Below, one piece after another: positions 37,441 through 46,537 of a stretch of DNA of 64,000 nt (positions are counted from its first letter, which is position 1; each line of letters opens with the position of its first letter). A model generated the notes under the pieces. The model was not told the DNA's origin, made no database searches, and saw only the letters and a list, made by a program, of their open reading frames with translations. The stretch is from positions 558,001 to 622,000 of the forward strand of contig NZ_JPOE01000002.1 of NCBI RefSeq assembly GCF_000733775.1. The letters run 5' to 3'. The DNA comes from Thiomonas sp. FB-Cd. Lineage in GTDB: Bacteria > Pseudomonadota > Gammaproteobacteria > Burkholderiales > Burkholderiaceae_C. A program made the translations under genes and the position numbers.

Positions 37441-38709
37441 TCAGGGATACCGTCGATCTGTGATCAGGTCAAGCGGAACGGCTTGTGCCATGGCGGCGTA
37501 GCCAGCGTCGTTCGGGTGCACATGGTCGCCGCTGTCATAGCGTGCTCGCAATCGAGTCGGTCTGGCGCGGTCGCGCAAAGCGGCGTCAAAATCGATCACA
37601 CCGTCGAATGCTGCGCTGCTGCGTATCCAAGCATTCACCTGTTGGCGGATCGCTTCACGTTGTGGTGGCAGACCAGCCGGGGTGATGGTGCCGCCGTAGA
37701 TGGTGATCCCGCGGTGATGCGCCTGCGCGATCAAGTCGCGATAGCCGGCGATCAGTTCCGCTGCATTCACTTTTCGATGCGGGGTGTCGCAATCCAGACC
37801 GGCGTGTGGGGGCACGTAACCGAAGTTGATGTCATTGATGCCGATGAGCACGATCACCTTCTGGACATTGGGCAGATCCAGCGCATCTCTGGCAAACCGG
37901 CGCACGAGCTTTTCGCCATAGCAAGGCGAGTCGTGCAGAAGTCGGCCGCCGCTGATGCCCGCGTCAAGCACAGCAACATCATGCAGGCCTGCAGCGCGCA
38001 AGCGCCGGGATAAGTCGTCGGGCCAGCGCCTGTTGGCATTCAGCGTGGAGCGCATACCGTCGGTGATCGAATCTCCAATGGCCACCACGGCCGATGCCCT
38101 TCGTGTGACGTGGGCATCGACACCATCAAGCCACACATAGGCGGTGAATCGCCGCGCAAAGGACGTACCAGCCGCATCCATCGTGTGGTCACCTGTAGCC
38201 GAGATGAAATTCACTTGACTGGCGAGCTTGTGCCAGGTTGCCGGCGCAACGACTTCGGGTATGTAAATACTCACAGCGAGTGGCTCGCCCGCGTGAATGG
38301 GTAGATGCACGCTGTCGCTGACGAGCGCACCGCCAGGCGGGACGGATGCGCTCTCCTGGCCGTCGAAGCGAGCCGTGTGCAGGCTGTCCTTGCGCACTTG
38401 GGCGCCGCGTAACGCAATCCCCACGGTGACTTTGCCGAGATGCACAGCTTGCTTGCCATACTCGTTGCTGATGCGCAGGCGAAGAGCTTCACCCGATACG
38501 CTGGGTACGACGATTTGGCGTACCGTTTCATTGTTGATCGCCGGAGCGCGGTTGAAGGCTGGCGTGGCGGGGCCCTGAGCAACTGCCTGGGGTGCCATTG
38601 TCCAGGACGCGACCCAATGCCGCTCCTCATTGACCGTCGCAGGCGTACTGAACGCAAGTTGCGTCGCAAAAGCGACGAGCAACAGCAGGGCAAAGCGAGG
38701 GACAGTCAT
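37441..38709 (-). CDS. Secreted SGNH/GDSL-type hydrolase
   Basis: 422-aa exported esterase-like protein. Signal peptide MTVPRFALLLLVAFATQLAFS, an N-terminal beta-rich domain (HWVASWTMAPQ, LRLRISNEYG) and a C-terminal SGNH domain: block I AIGDSITDG (catalytic Ser), block III GINDINFG (oxyanion Asn) and block V DHVHPNDAGY (Asp and His). This architecture is seen in lipases and acetyl-xylan or rhamnogalacturonan esterase relatives; the substrate is not predictable. The ATG at 38709 begins the signal peptide. Confidence 0.88.
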   Translation of the reverse strand: MTVPRFALLLLVAFATQLAFSTPATVNEERHWVASWTMAPQAVAQGPATPAFNRAPAINNETVRQIVVPSVSGEALRLRISNEYGKQAVHLGKVTVGIALRGAQVRKDSLHTARFDGQESASVPPGGALVSDSVHLPIHAGEPLAVSIYIPEVVAPATWHKLASQVNFISATGDHTMDAAGTSFARRFTAYVWLDGVDAHVTRRASAVVAIGDSITDGMRSTLNANRRWPDDLSRRLRAAGLHDVAVLDAGISGGRLLHDSPCYGEKLVRRFARDALDLPNVQKVIVLIGINDINFGYVPPHAGLDCDTPHRKVNAAELIAGYRDLIAQAHHRGITIYGGTITPAGLPPQREAIRQQVNAWIRSSAAFDGVIDFDAALRDRARPTRLRARYDSGDHVHPNDAGYAAMAQAVPLDLITDRRYP

Positions 38710-38952
38710 CGTGGGGAAGCCGGGCTTCGGCCGAGTATTGCTTTTACAAGGGGAGGCTGATTCTAGGTTGGCGCGCGGCGAGCCGTTTGACGATGTCATA
38801 GCCCGTGTCCAATGCTCCCCAGGAAAAAAGGGGACGACCGGTGCGCCTTGGGATGGCTATGGCGAATCCCCGGTGATTGGTGATCTGCCTGGGCGGATTT
38901 GAGGCGCGCCTCGCTTCGGGGCGCAGGCGCTCATCCGGCTGCTCGAGGCAGG

Positions 38953-39639
38953 TCAGCCCAATAAAGCGGACAAATGCGGTGCGAGCAGGACCATGAGAAT
39001 TCCGGAAAAGACCATGGTCAGGCTTGCCACAGCGCCAATCTCACTGTCGAGCTCGTAAGCCTTCGCCGTGCCTGCAGCGTGTGCCGACGCACCCAGGGAA
39101 GCGCCCCGCGATATGTTCGAGCGTAGACCCAGCCAAGCCTGCACGGCTTCGCCAACCAGCATGCCGAAAAGGCCAGTGGCAAGGACACAAAGCACGGTGA
39201 TGTCGGGTGATCCCCCAAAGTATCCCGAGGCAACGATGGCAAATGGCGTGGATACCGACCGCGGTAGAAGACTTCGAGCGATCTCGGGGGGGAGCGCCAA
39301 GAGATGGCCGAGCGCCCAGGAGCTTAGGAGTCCCAGGCACAGACCGGCGAGTATGCCCACCATTAACGTCACGGGGTAACGTTGCAAAAGGCTCCGACGC
39401 TGGTAGATCGGGTAGGCATAGGCAACCGTTGCTGGTCCAAGCATCCAAAGTAGCCAGTGAGTGTCGCGCGCGTAGACAGCGTAAGACGATCCGCTGATCA
39501 AGAGGAGAACAAGCAGCACAGCAGGTGCAACCAAGAGGGGGGACAGCCATGCCCGCCGGTGCCGGCGGTACAGCCACTTTGCGCCAGCGTAGCTCAGCAG
39601 CGTAGCCAGCAGATACAGCGATCCTGATGCGGCGCTCAC
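38953..39639 (-). CDS. lrgB: LrgB/CidB family membrane protein
   Basis: 228-aa polytopic membrane protein with about six helices. LLPRSVSTPFAIVASGYFGG and ASLGASAHAAGTAKAYE are the LrgB signatures (RSVTTPIA and GTA.A in relatives). The family works with LrgA/CidA in holin-like control of murein hydrolases or in pyruvate/glycolate-type export. The start is a GTG at 39639 overlapping the lrgA stop (GTGA), so the two are coupled. Ends ~240 bp after the hydrolase gene region. Confidence 0.9.
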   Translation of the reverse strand: MSAASGSLYLLATLLSYAGAKWLYRRHRRAWLSPLLVAPAVLLVLLLISGSSYAVYARDTHWLLWMLGPATVAYAYPIYQRRSLLQRYPVTLMVGILAGLCLGLLSSWALGHLLALPPEIARSLLPRSVSTPFAIVASGYFGGSPDITVLCVLATGLFGMLVGEAVQAWLGLRSNISRGASLGASAHAAGTAKAYELDSEIGAVASLTMVFSGILMVLLAPHLSALLG

Positions 39640-40037
39640 GACTTGGCCCCCCTTCGCGCGGTAATCCCATGTAGCCGTGAACGTTCCCATCGAAGTGTCC
39701 GCTCCACAATTAACCCTGTACCCACCATCACGGTCAGGCACCCCAACACGATCGCAGCAAGAATTTGCAGCCCGTGACTAGCTAACAGGCTTCTGAACTG
39801 GATGATGGCCATCAGCGGCGGGATAAAAAACAGAAGCATGTCTCCCAACAACCAATTGGCCCCGGCGGCGATGTGATGCGCAGGCACCACCCCGGCCAGC
39901 AATAGTGCGACCACGAAAAATAGCCCAACCACGGCTGCGGGCACGGGCAAGTGGTAGACCGTGACGAATCGCTGAGCGACCAGCCAGATGGCCACGAAAA
40001 ACAAGGCCTGTATTGCCCCCTTCAATGGGTTCAGCAT
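39636..40037 (-). CDS. lrgA: LrgA/CidA family holin-like protein
   Basis: 133-aa membrane protein with four helices; PVPAAVVGLFFVVALLLAG and LLGDMLLFFIPPLMAIIQF carry the conserved LrgA pattern (PG-x-x-G and FFIP-x-x-V-G-I positions, slightly diverged). It precedes lrgB in a two-gene operon and is divergent from a LysR regulator, the arrangement seen for CidR/LrgAB-type systems that respond to weak acids. The C-terminus is Arg-rich. Confidence 0.9.
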   Translation of the reverse strand: MLNPLKGAIQALFFVAIWLVAQRFVTVYHLPVPAAVVGLFFVVALLLAGVVPAHHIAAGANWLLGDMLLFFIPPLMAIIQFRSLLASHGLQILAAIVLGCLTVMVGTGLIVERTLRWERSRLHGITARRGAKS

Positions 40038-40090
40038 GATGAAGATCTTTTTGGCGACGTTGTTCGAAAGGTTAGCTTTTGTGTGTCATG

Positions 40091-40123
40091 TCATGAATGC
40101 TGATTTATGATGGAATCCATTCC
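40091..40123. promoter_or_regulatory. LysR-type operator between lrgA and the LysR gene
   Basis: An imperfect 20-bp dyad TCATGAATGCTGATTTATGA (40091-40110) is followed by GGAAT-CC-ATTCC (40112-40123). Both lie within 55 bases of the LysR start codon in the 105-bp divergent spacer. T-N11-A-type dyads are typical binding sites of LysR regulators; assignment to the adjacent gene is by position. Confidence 0.5.
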
Positions 40124-40142
40124 AAAAAGGAATTCTTGAGAC

Positions 40143-41045
40143 ATGGATTTCCGTGCGCTGCAAGCCTTTGTCGCTGTTGTCAGGGCGGGAGGATTCACCG
40201 CCGCCGCCGATAGCCTGCGAACGACGCAGCCAACGGTCAGCAAGCTGGTCCGGCAACTGGAAGACGAGATGGGACAGCAGCTGCTTCAGCGCAACAGCAG
40301 GCAGTCCCGACTGACTGACGCAGGCCGGATCGTCTTTCTGCACGCTGAAGCATTACTGCTTTCAGCGGCCAACATTAACGCCGAACTGGCCGATCTCAAG
40401 GAGGCGCGCCGGGGCGAGCTTCGCATTGGGGTCCCACCGCTCGGCCCCCATCTTTTCGTGCCGCTGATCAGGGCGTACAAACTCCGGCACCCCGAGATCG
40501 AACTGAAATTTTTCGAGGACGGGTCTAGGGCGATCGAAGCGGAATTAATCGAAGGGAAACTGGAGCTCGGGGGTTTGCTCGCGCCACTGGACGAATCGCG
40601 CTTTGATCACGTCATGCTCATCGACGACAGACTGGCGCTTTTGGCGCCAACGCGCTCCCGCTGGGTGCGTTTCGATACGGTGCGATTGTCGGAGCTTGCG
40701 CAGGAACCATTGATCATGTTTCTCGAGCCCTACATGCTCAACGAGCGCATTGAGGGCGCCTGTCGGCAGTGCGGGTTCACGCCGAAAATTGCGGGACGCA
40801 GTGGACAAATCAGCTTCATCCATGAACTGGTGCGCAGCGGTGTTGGCGTTGCGCTGCTCCCCAAGTCCGAGCTTCAGAGCCTTGGACCCGGAGAGTTTGC
40901 CGTGTCGGCGCTGGTCGATCCGGAAATTCCATGGCGCATCGATCTGGCTTGGCTCAGGGGGGGCTATCTCTCCCAAGCGGCCCGCAGATGGCTTGACCTC
41001 ATCCGTGATAAGCAGCCGATGATCGCGACCCACGCGCACGGCTGA
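40143..41045 (+). CDS. LysR-family transcriptional regulator of lrgAB
   Basis: 300 aa. N-terminal winged helix-turn-helix (FRALQAFVAVVRAGGFTAAADSLRTTQPTVSKLVRQLE in residues 3-40) and a periplasmic-binding-type effector domain beginning GELRIGVPPLGPHLFVPLI. Divergent from lrgAB, as in the CidR arrangement, so it probably controls that operon in response to a small acid. Full length, clean ATG after a weak SD. Confidence 0.9.
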   Translation: MDFRALQAFVAVVRAGGFTAAADSLRTTQPTVSKLVRQLEDEMGQQLLQRNSRQSRLTDAGRIVFLHAEALLLSAANINAELADLKEARRGELRIGVPPLGPHLFVPLIRAYKLRHPEIELKFFEDGSRAIEAELIEGKLELGGLLAPLDESRFDHVMLIDDRLALLAPTRSRWVRFDTVRLSELAQEPLIMFLEPYMLNERIEGACRQCGFTPKIAGRSGQISFIHELVRSGVGVALLPKSELQSLGPGEFAVSALVDPEIPWRIDLAWLRGGYLSQAARRWLDLIRDKQPMIATHAHG

Positions 41046-41560
41046 GTCGGGCTCACCCGCTTTCAATCTCGTGGAACATTCGTCTGGCAGGAGCCACGGC
41101 GCGTGCCCCGATGGGGGTTGCGATAGACGCTGGAGGCGCCCAACACGGTGCTGACTCGGCAGTAATTTTCTGGACCGACGAAAGACAACGGGGCGATGTT
41201 TGTGTCCGTTCACTGAACTGTCCCCGCTTGATGCGATTCAAAACTTGAACTGCGCCTGGGTTCATCGTCGAATGCCATGCGTCACCGGGCGCGCCGGCAA
41301 CGCGACCGCCTCGTCAGGGCCTAGAAATTCGTTGTGAAACTGCGGCAAAGCTGAGATCATTACGTGCCTTGCGAAAATAATCCCTTAGTCGGGCTTTTGC
41401 GACAAAAATTTCCTTGAATTACAAAGACTTGCCAAGGAAATGATGCTGCTGTCCCGCAGCGGCGACAAAAAAGGGCATTTTGGGGTGCATTTGGCGATCC
41501 GCAGCGGCCGGTGCGGCGCAGATGTAGACAAGGCATTGATTCAAAGAGGAAAGCGCTGAG
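41046..41560. other. Intergenic region without recognisable gene
   Basis: About 515 bases between the LysR gene and a sigma-54 promoter. Short frames exist on both strands but have no family resemblance, SD or good codon pattern. The part from ~41380 is A/T-rich (runs of A near 41405 and 41466), a place where an activator or IHF could bind ahead of the sigma-54 promoter. Confidence 0.5.
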
Positions 41561-41576
41561 TGGCACGAGAGTTGCT
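41561..41576 (+). promoter_or_regulatory. Sigma-54 (RpoN) promoter before the Sel1-GNAT-FNR genes
   Basis: TGGCACG-AGAG-TTGCT matches the -24/-12 consensus TGGCACG-N4-TTGCW at every position. Predicted transcription start near 41588, about 130 bases before the Sel1-repeat gene. An A/T-rich stretch upstream fits activator or IHF contact. No sigma-54 activator gene is in this window. Confidence 0.75.
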
Positions 41577-41717
41577 CGGATACGGAGCCCAAGTGCACCA
41601 TGTCCATCAGTCAACGAGCATCGCGGCATGCTCTCTTATGCTTTTCCTCTTATGTTGACTCGTGGAACCGGTGCTGGGTCTTTTGAGACAAAGCTCACGT
41701 AGCAAGGAGGCTTGATC

Positions 41718-42515
41718 ATGCATGCAGACCAGATGCCAATGACGAACTCGCCAGCAACCGAGGATCCCAATCATCTCGCCATCTCGCCGCTTGGCGCGAT
41801 GGCAGTTGATCAGCATGAAGCGCTAGCCATGGGTTTGCATTGCAAGGCGATGCGCGACTATAGCCAAGCGGTTGCGTGGTTCTTGAAATCGGCACAACAG
41901 GGCAACGCGCCCGCCCAATATCACTTGGGGGCCCTCTACAAGCAAGGCAACGGTGTTGTGCAAGATTTCGCGAAGGCGGCATTGTGGTTTGGAAGGGCAG
42001 CCGCGCAGGGATATGCAAGGGCGCAAAGTGGCCTCGGTCTTCTTTACAAGAACGGGCAGGGAGTCACAAGGGATTTCATACGAGCGTTTGGCTTGCTGCG
42101 GGAGGCTTCCGAGCAAGGGCTTAGCACGGCGCAGTATCACCTCGGCGATCTTTACGCGCAGGGTCTGGGCGTGGCTGAAGATCTCGGGCAGGCCGCGTTC
42201 TGGTTTGCCCGGGCCGCCGAACAAGGGTGCGGCTCTGCGCAATACCGTCTTGGCGTTCTGTATCAGGAGGGACGAGGCGTGAGCCAGAATCTCGCGCAGG
42301 CGGCCAACTGGCTGCGCAAAGCCGCCGAGCAAGGTTGTAGCCCTGCCCAATTGCGCTTGGGGATGCTTGGCCAAATTGGAATGACCGTCGGAGCCGATGA
42401 TCAGACTGCATCTTGGTTGCGCAAAGCAATCGATTACGGATATGTCGAAGCCGGGGCGCTCGACAAGTCGCGGCAACCCCCGCGGGGATCAACCCCGGAA
42501 CATCCGCCCGTTTAG
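41718..42515 (+). CDS. Sel1-repeat (TPR-like) protein
   Basis: 265-aa cytoplasmic scaffold protein without signal peptide. About six Sel1-like repeats of 36 residues run from ~34 to ~240, with the repeated pattern A-W-F-x-K-A-A-x-Q-G-x-x-x-A-Q-x-x-L-G-x-L-Y-x-x-G-x-G-V (for example FARAAEQGCGSAQYRLGVLY). The last repeat is incomplete and the tail is Pro-rich. Such proteins assemble signalling or stress complexes; partner unknown. AGGAGG lies 7 bases before the ATG at 41718. It is the first gene behind the sigma-54 promoter. Confidence 0.88.
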   Translation: MHADQMPMTNSPATEDPNHLAISPLGAMAVDQHEALAMGLHCKAMRDYSQAVAWFLKSAQQGNAPAQYHLGALYKQGNGVVQDFAKAALWFGRAAAQGYARAQSGLGLLYKNGQGVTRDFIRAFGLLREASEQGLSTAQYHLGDLYAQGLGVAEDLGQAAFWFARAAEQGCGSAQYRLGVLYQEGRGVSQNLAQAANWLRKAAEQGCSPAQLRLGMLGQIGMTVGADDQTASWLRKAIDYGYVEAGALDKSRQPPRGSTPEHPPV

Positions 42516-42805
42516 GCGCTGCGTGACGGAGGGAGTATTCTCGGGTTGCTTCGGCATGGGATGGTGCTATGCGCGACATCGCAAGGCTCTGGGCGTTCCA
42601 ATCTGAGTTCAACGCAGGGCCATGCGAGGTTTCGTATGGCGGCCAGCGGCCTCGACATATTTGGTGGCGAGTGCTTGGAAGCAGAAAAGACTGGCGAGAT
42701 GCATCGTCTATCGCAATTGCATCGAGAGTGAGGCTTTGCCCAACGCCTCAGAGCTGCTATGTTGTCTTGGACGGCCAAGTTGTGGCATGAAGGCGAGAGA
42801 GCGCG

Positions 42806-43420
42806 ATGAGCACCGAGACGACTGTTCTGCCATATTTCAATCAGCCGGCACCGGAGATCGTTCCGATGGTGCACCTTGAGGCTGGGCACAAGGGTGCTCT
42901 CATGCAACATTTCTTGACCCTGACCTCGCGTGACCGGTACCTGCGGTTTGGGTACGCCATCAGCGATGAACAGATGCAGAACTACATCAACCAGATCGAC
43001 TTCGATCAGGACGAGATTTTCGGCATCTTCAATCACAAGCTCGAGCTCATCGCAGTTGCCCATATCGGCATTTCGCGAATGCCTAAGGACACAGGTGAAG
43101 CCGAGTTTGGGGTATCCGTAATTCCCAAGGCTCAAGGCAAGGGTTTCGGTTATCGTTTGTTCCAGCGTGCGGTGCTGTTCGCGCGCAATCATGGCATCCA
43201 GACGCTGACTTTGCAGTGTTTGAGCGAGAACGGCCCCATGATGCACATCGTGCGCAAAGCTGGCATGACCGCTCAGAGTAGCCACGGGGAAACTATGGCA
43301 AGCCTGAAGATTCCTCCCGCGAATTTGCCGAGCGTGCTGGATGAGTGGATGCAGTCGGCGTCGGCAAGAGCTGACTTAGCGATCAAGAAAATGACTTACC
43401 GGGCGGCTGCGCCAGGCTAG
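42806..43420 (+). CDS. GNAT-family N-acetyltransferase
   Basis: 204 aa. The acetyl-CoA-binding motif A is FGVSVIPKAQGKGFGYRLFQRAVLFA (positions ~102-127, Q-x-x-G-x-G-type P-loop), followed by LTLQCLSENGPMMHIVRKAGM, typical of motif B. The N-terminal half (HFLTLTSRDRYLRFGYAIS) is the type found in small Burkholderiales GNATs next to stress genes. The substrate is unknown. It is 290 bp after the Sel1 gene and 98 bp before the FNR gene, same strand. Confidence 0.87.
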   Translation: MSTETTVLPYFNQPAPEIVPMVHLEAGHKGALMQHFLTLTSRDRYLRFGYAISDEQMQNYINQIDFDQDEIFGIFNHKLELIAVAHIGISRMPKDTGEAEFGVSVIPKAQGKGFGYRLFQRAVLFARNHGIQTLTLQCLSENGPMMHIVRKAGMTAQSSHGETMASLKIPPANLPSVLDEWMQSASARADLAIKKMTYRAAAPG

Positions 43421-43518
43421 ATTGCATCGCCCCGCGAAGCCTAGAGGTAGGTAGGGTCAAGGTTGGCATGTACATGCGCGTTATGAGAGGGTTCAAACAC
43501 GACTTACTGGCCGCGACC

Positions 43519-44259
43519 ATGAAAACAATCCCCGCTGCGACTGTCCAACAATTCCACAAACCGCATCCATGTGACCGGTGCTACCAAAGTCGGTTCTGCT
43601 TGCCGACTGCGTTGCCCCGAGAGCAGTTGGGTCGGATGCGAGAGATCGTGCACAGCACGATGCAAGTGGAAAAGGGCGAGTGCCTTTTCAGTTCAGGCGC
43701 GGCAATGGACAAGGTGTATGCGGTACACGTGGGTTCGTTCAAGTCTGTGGTGCATACGCCGGATGGGCGGCATCAAATCCTTGGCTTTCACGTTCCGGGC
43801 GAGTTGATGGGTCTGGAAAATCTTGTTGCACAGAGGTACGCCATCGACGTTGTCGCTCTGGAGGAGAGCGAAGCATGCGAAGTCAACGTTCGAGACTTGG
43901 AACTCGCTGCGCGGGACGTGTCCACATTGCAGCATCAACTGCATTGTCTTATTGGCGACCGCTTGGCGCGCGCCCAAAAAGACCAGTTCAACCTGGGTAG
44001 CGCACATGCCGAGGAACGCCTGGCACGATTCCTACTTGATCTTTCCCAGCGCTTCAAGGCCAGAGGCTTGTCACCGTGGCAATTTACGTTGCACATGAGC
44101 CGGGACGAAATAGCAAGCTATCTTGGCCTGAAGATGGAGACGGTGAGTCGGCTTTTATCCCGATTTCATCGCGATGGGCTTATCAAATTGAGCGTTCGAG
44201 AGTTGCAGATCACCGATCGAGAGGGATTGGCTTCCCTAATCGCTCCGCTTGAGCCCTAA
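43519..44259 (+). CDS. fnr: FNR-type transcriptional regulator with [4Fe-4S] cysteines
   Basis: 246 aa from the ATG at 43519. Cysteines 18, 21, 27 and 120 correspond to E. coli FNR Cys20, 23, 29 and 122, a constant shift of two that supports this start; an ATG at 43468 with an AAGG SD would add 17 residues. CRP-fold sensor domain, long dimer helix (DRLARAQKDQFNLGSAHAEERLARFL) and helix-turn-helix MSRDEIASYLGLKMETVSRLLSRF, with E-T-V-S-R matching the FNR recognition helix. It should activate anaerobic genes at TTGAT-N4-ATCAA sites. Confidence 0.92.
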   Translation: MKTIPAATVQQFHKPHPCDRCYQSRFCLPTALPREQLGRMREIVHSTMQVEKGECLFSSGAAMDKVYAVHVGSFKSVVHTPDGRHQILGFHVPGELMGLENLVAQRYAIDVVALEESEACEVNVRDLELAARDVSTLQHQLHCLIGDRLARAQKDQFNLGSAHAEERLARFLLDLSQRFKARGLSPWQFTLHMSRDEIASYLGLKMETVSRLLSRFHRDGLIKLSVRELQITDREGLASLIAPLEP

Positions 44260-44496
44260 CGCAGAGTCGTTTTCGCGCATTTCAGCGGGCGTTGGCGGCG
44301 GTCAATCAACGCGAAAGCTGGTGGGTGCGGCCCGCATGCGGAATCGACCGGCTTATACCGGTTGCTTTCCTCGTGGCGTCTGTTGGCTTAGACCCATTTT
44401 TGCACGCGTTAAGCGGGGATCTGTTTTACCAGGGCAGGTCAGACCCACTGGAGTCTTTCACGAGGCGCAAAGCGGAGGAATTGAGCAAGTTGATGC

Positions 44497-46107
44497 TCAA
44501 TGCACGCCAGCAGCGTCAGCGCTTGCCGCCGAACGCGGGGACGGCTTGACGAGCCAGACGAGCATGATCATCGCAAGAAATAGCCAAGCGCTCAGGCGGA
44601 ACATCTCGTCCACTGAGATCGTATAGGCCTGCTGGTCGATGAGGCGGTTGATCAACCCCAGCGCCTGTTCATGGCTGAAGCCGCCCTGTTGCAGGCCCTG
44701 GATGACGGAGTCCGAGACCGGGTTGCCCGCGTAGATATGGCTGGCAAGCTGTTCGTGGTGCAGGCTGGCGCGGTCGCTCCATACTGTGGTGTAGATCGAA
44801 GTACCGAATGAACCCGCTGTAATGCGCACGAAGTTCGACAAACCAGCCGCTGAGGCAATGCGCTGCGGAGGCAAGCCGCCGAGGATGATGCCCAGCAGCG
44901 GGATGAAGAACGTGGCCGTGGCGATGCCTTGAATCACCGTGGGGATGGAGTATTCCCAGTAGCTGTCGCCCGTTGTGAAGTGCGAGCGCATCCAGAACAC
45001 GTATGCAAAGACAAGGAAGGAAAATGACGTCAGCCAGCGTGTGTCGACGAGACTCGCGTAACGCCCGACGAAGGGCATGAAGACCAGAGCAAAGACTCCA
45101 ACCCAGGCCAGCACGCCTCCTGCGTCAGTTGCCGTGTAACCGATGTACTCCTGAAGCCACAGGGGTAGCAGCACCAGGCTGCCGAAGTACATGCCGTAGG
45201 CCAGCGCCAGCATGACGGTGCCGAGGGTGAAGTTGGGCAGATTGAACAGAGTGAGGTCCACCACCGGATGATCGTCGTAGATTTCCCAAATGAGAAAGAG
45301 CACAAAGCCGCTGAAAGCGCTCACCGCCAGTGCCACGATGACGTTGGAGCCGAACCAGTCGAGTTCCTGTCCCTTGTCCAGCATGATCTGCAGCGACCCC
45401 ACCCAGATGACCAGAAGGCTCAGCCCCGTCCAGTCGATCGGAAGCTTGCGGATCGGGGTCTCCCGGTCTTTGTAGATGGCCAGCGTGACGAGCGCACAGA
45501 TGATGCCCACGGGCACATTGATATAGAAAATCCACGGCCAGGAAATGTTGTCGGTAATCCAGCCGCCGAGAAGGGGTCCCGCGATTGGCGCAATCAGCGT
45601 GGTCATCGACCACATGGCAAGCGCCATGCCGGCGCGCTGCGGCCGGTAGCTCGACAGCAGGAGCGTTTGCGACAGGGGAATCATCGGGCCTGCGCTGGCG
45701 CCCTGCAGCACGCGGAAAAGGATCAGGACTTCCAGGCTCGGCGCCTGGCCGCAGAGGAAGGAAAACAGGGTGAACAGCAGGATGCTGGAGAGAAAGACCT
45801 TGACCGCTCCGAAGCGCTGGGTGAGAAAGCCGGTGAGTGGCACGGCGATGGCATTGGCCACGCCGAAGGATGTGATGACCCAGGTGCCCTGCGACGAGCT
45901 TACGCCCAGATCGCCTGCAATCGAGGGGATCGACACGTTGGCGATCGAGGTGTCGAGCACGTTCATGAAGGTCGCCAGGCTCAGCGCAATCGTGCCCACC
46001 ACGAGGGCACTGCCCGTGAGCGGTTTGAGGTGCGTGGGATGAGCAACAGGTGCTGGATCCGGAGTGGCTCCTGCAGCGGCCTCTTCAACGGTGGTGATGT
46101 CGGTCAT
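44497..46107 (-). CDS. emrB: EmrB/QacA-type MFS drug efflux transporter (DHA2 family)
   Basis: 536-aa membrane protein with 14 helices. Motif C-like GPLLGGWITDNISWPWIFYINVPVGI, the D1-motif LDTSIANVSIPSIAGDLG and WVITSFGVANAI are the EmrB hallmarks. EmrB usually works with an EmrA membrane-fusion protein and TolC; no emrA lies on either side, so it may act alone or with a distant partner. Divergent from a MarR regulator with a long dyad between, suggesting substrate-induced control. Confidence 0.9.
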   Translation of the reverse strand: MTDITTVEEAAAGATPDPAPVAHPTHLKPLTGSALVVGTIALSLATFMNVLDTSIANVSIPSIAGDLGVSSSQGTWVITSFGVANAIAVPLTGFLTQRFGAVKVFLSSILLFTLFSFLCGQAPSLEVLILFRVLQGASAGPMIPLSQTLLLSSYRPQRAGMALAMWSMTTLIAPIAGPLLGGWITDNISWPWIFYINVPVGIICALVTLAIYKDRETPIRKLPIDWTGLSLLVIWVGSLQIMLDKGQELDWFGSNVIVALAVSAFSGFVLFLIWEIYDDHPVVDLTLFNLPNFTLGTVMLALAYGMYFGSLVLLPLWLQEYIGYTATDAGGVLAWVGVFALVFMPFVGRYASLVDTRWLTSFSFLVFAYVFWMRSHFTTGDSYWEYSIPTVIQGIATATFFIPLLGIILGGLPPQRIASAAGLSNFVRITAGSFGTSIYTTVWSDRASLHHEQLASHIYAGNPVSDSVIQGLQQGGFSHEQALGLINRLIDQQAYTISVDEMFRLSAWLFLAMIMLVWLVKPSPRSAASADAAGVH

Positions 46108-46537
46108 GGGTTGGTGCCGTGATCATTTGGGCACTTTGCCTGCAGGAGAAATGAAAGCCGATGCTGTGCGCCTCGTCCAGACCGGTGGGGATCGCGCCGG
46201 CACTGTCGGCATTCACGCGTTCATCGGTTGCCCCGGTTTTTCTTCCGGGGACGTGATGGGGGAGCACTGTGGTTCATAGTTCGGCATCAATCGTAACATG
46301 TGGGATCATATCGAACGATTGAATAGCAAGGTGCGCTGTAGGGGGCGCGCTTGATGCAGTGCTTGTTTCAGGCGTGCATAGAGGTCTGGGTTATCTTTCA
46401 ATCTCCGTGCCAAGTTTGATGCCGCTGAGCAGTGTCTTGGCGCACTGGTGGCTGCGGCGAGAGGTAAACATCATTTTTTCGCAGCGCCGAACTTGCGCGA
46501 ACGCGGCGCGTTGACAAACGGAGGCAATCGACCCCAT
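46108..46537. other. Divergent intergenic region emrB-marR
   Basis: 430 bases holding the dyad at 46287-46322 in an A/T-rich patch. The rest has no recognisable gene; weak frames on both strands lack family resemblance. Confidence 0.5.
46287..46322. promoter_or_regulatory. Long-arm dyad between emrB and marR
   Basis: Perfect 8-bp arms TCAATCGT (46287-46294) and ACGATTGA (46315-46322) with a 20-base centre that contains the CATGTGGGATCATAT segment. Located in the divergent promoter region of emrB and marR. A MarR-type dimer or two dimers could bind here; also possible as the emrB promoter region. Confidence 0.5.

Noticed and set aside
41360..41629. 89-aa Cys-containing minus-strand frame in the gap before the Sel1 gene
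   Set aside because: It covers the sigma-54 promoter, has no SD and no family resemblance.
41823..42476. 217-aa minus-strand frame within the Sel1 gene
   Set aside because: It is the antisense of regular repeats, which makes it look periodic; no SD or family match.
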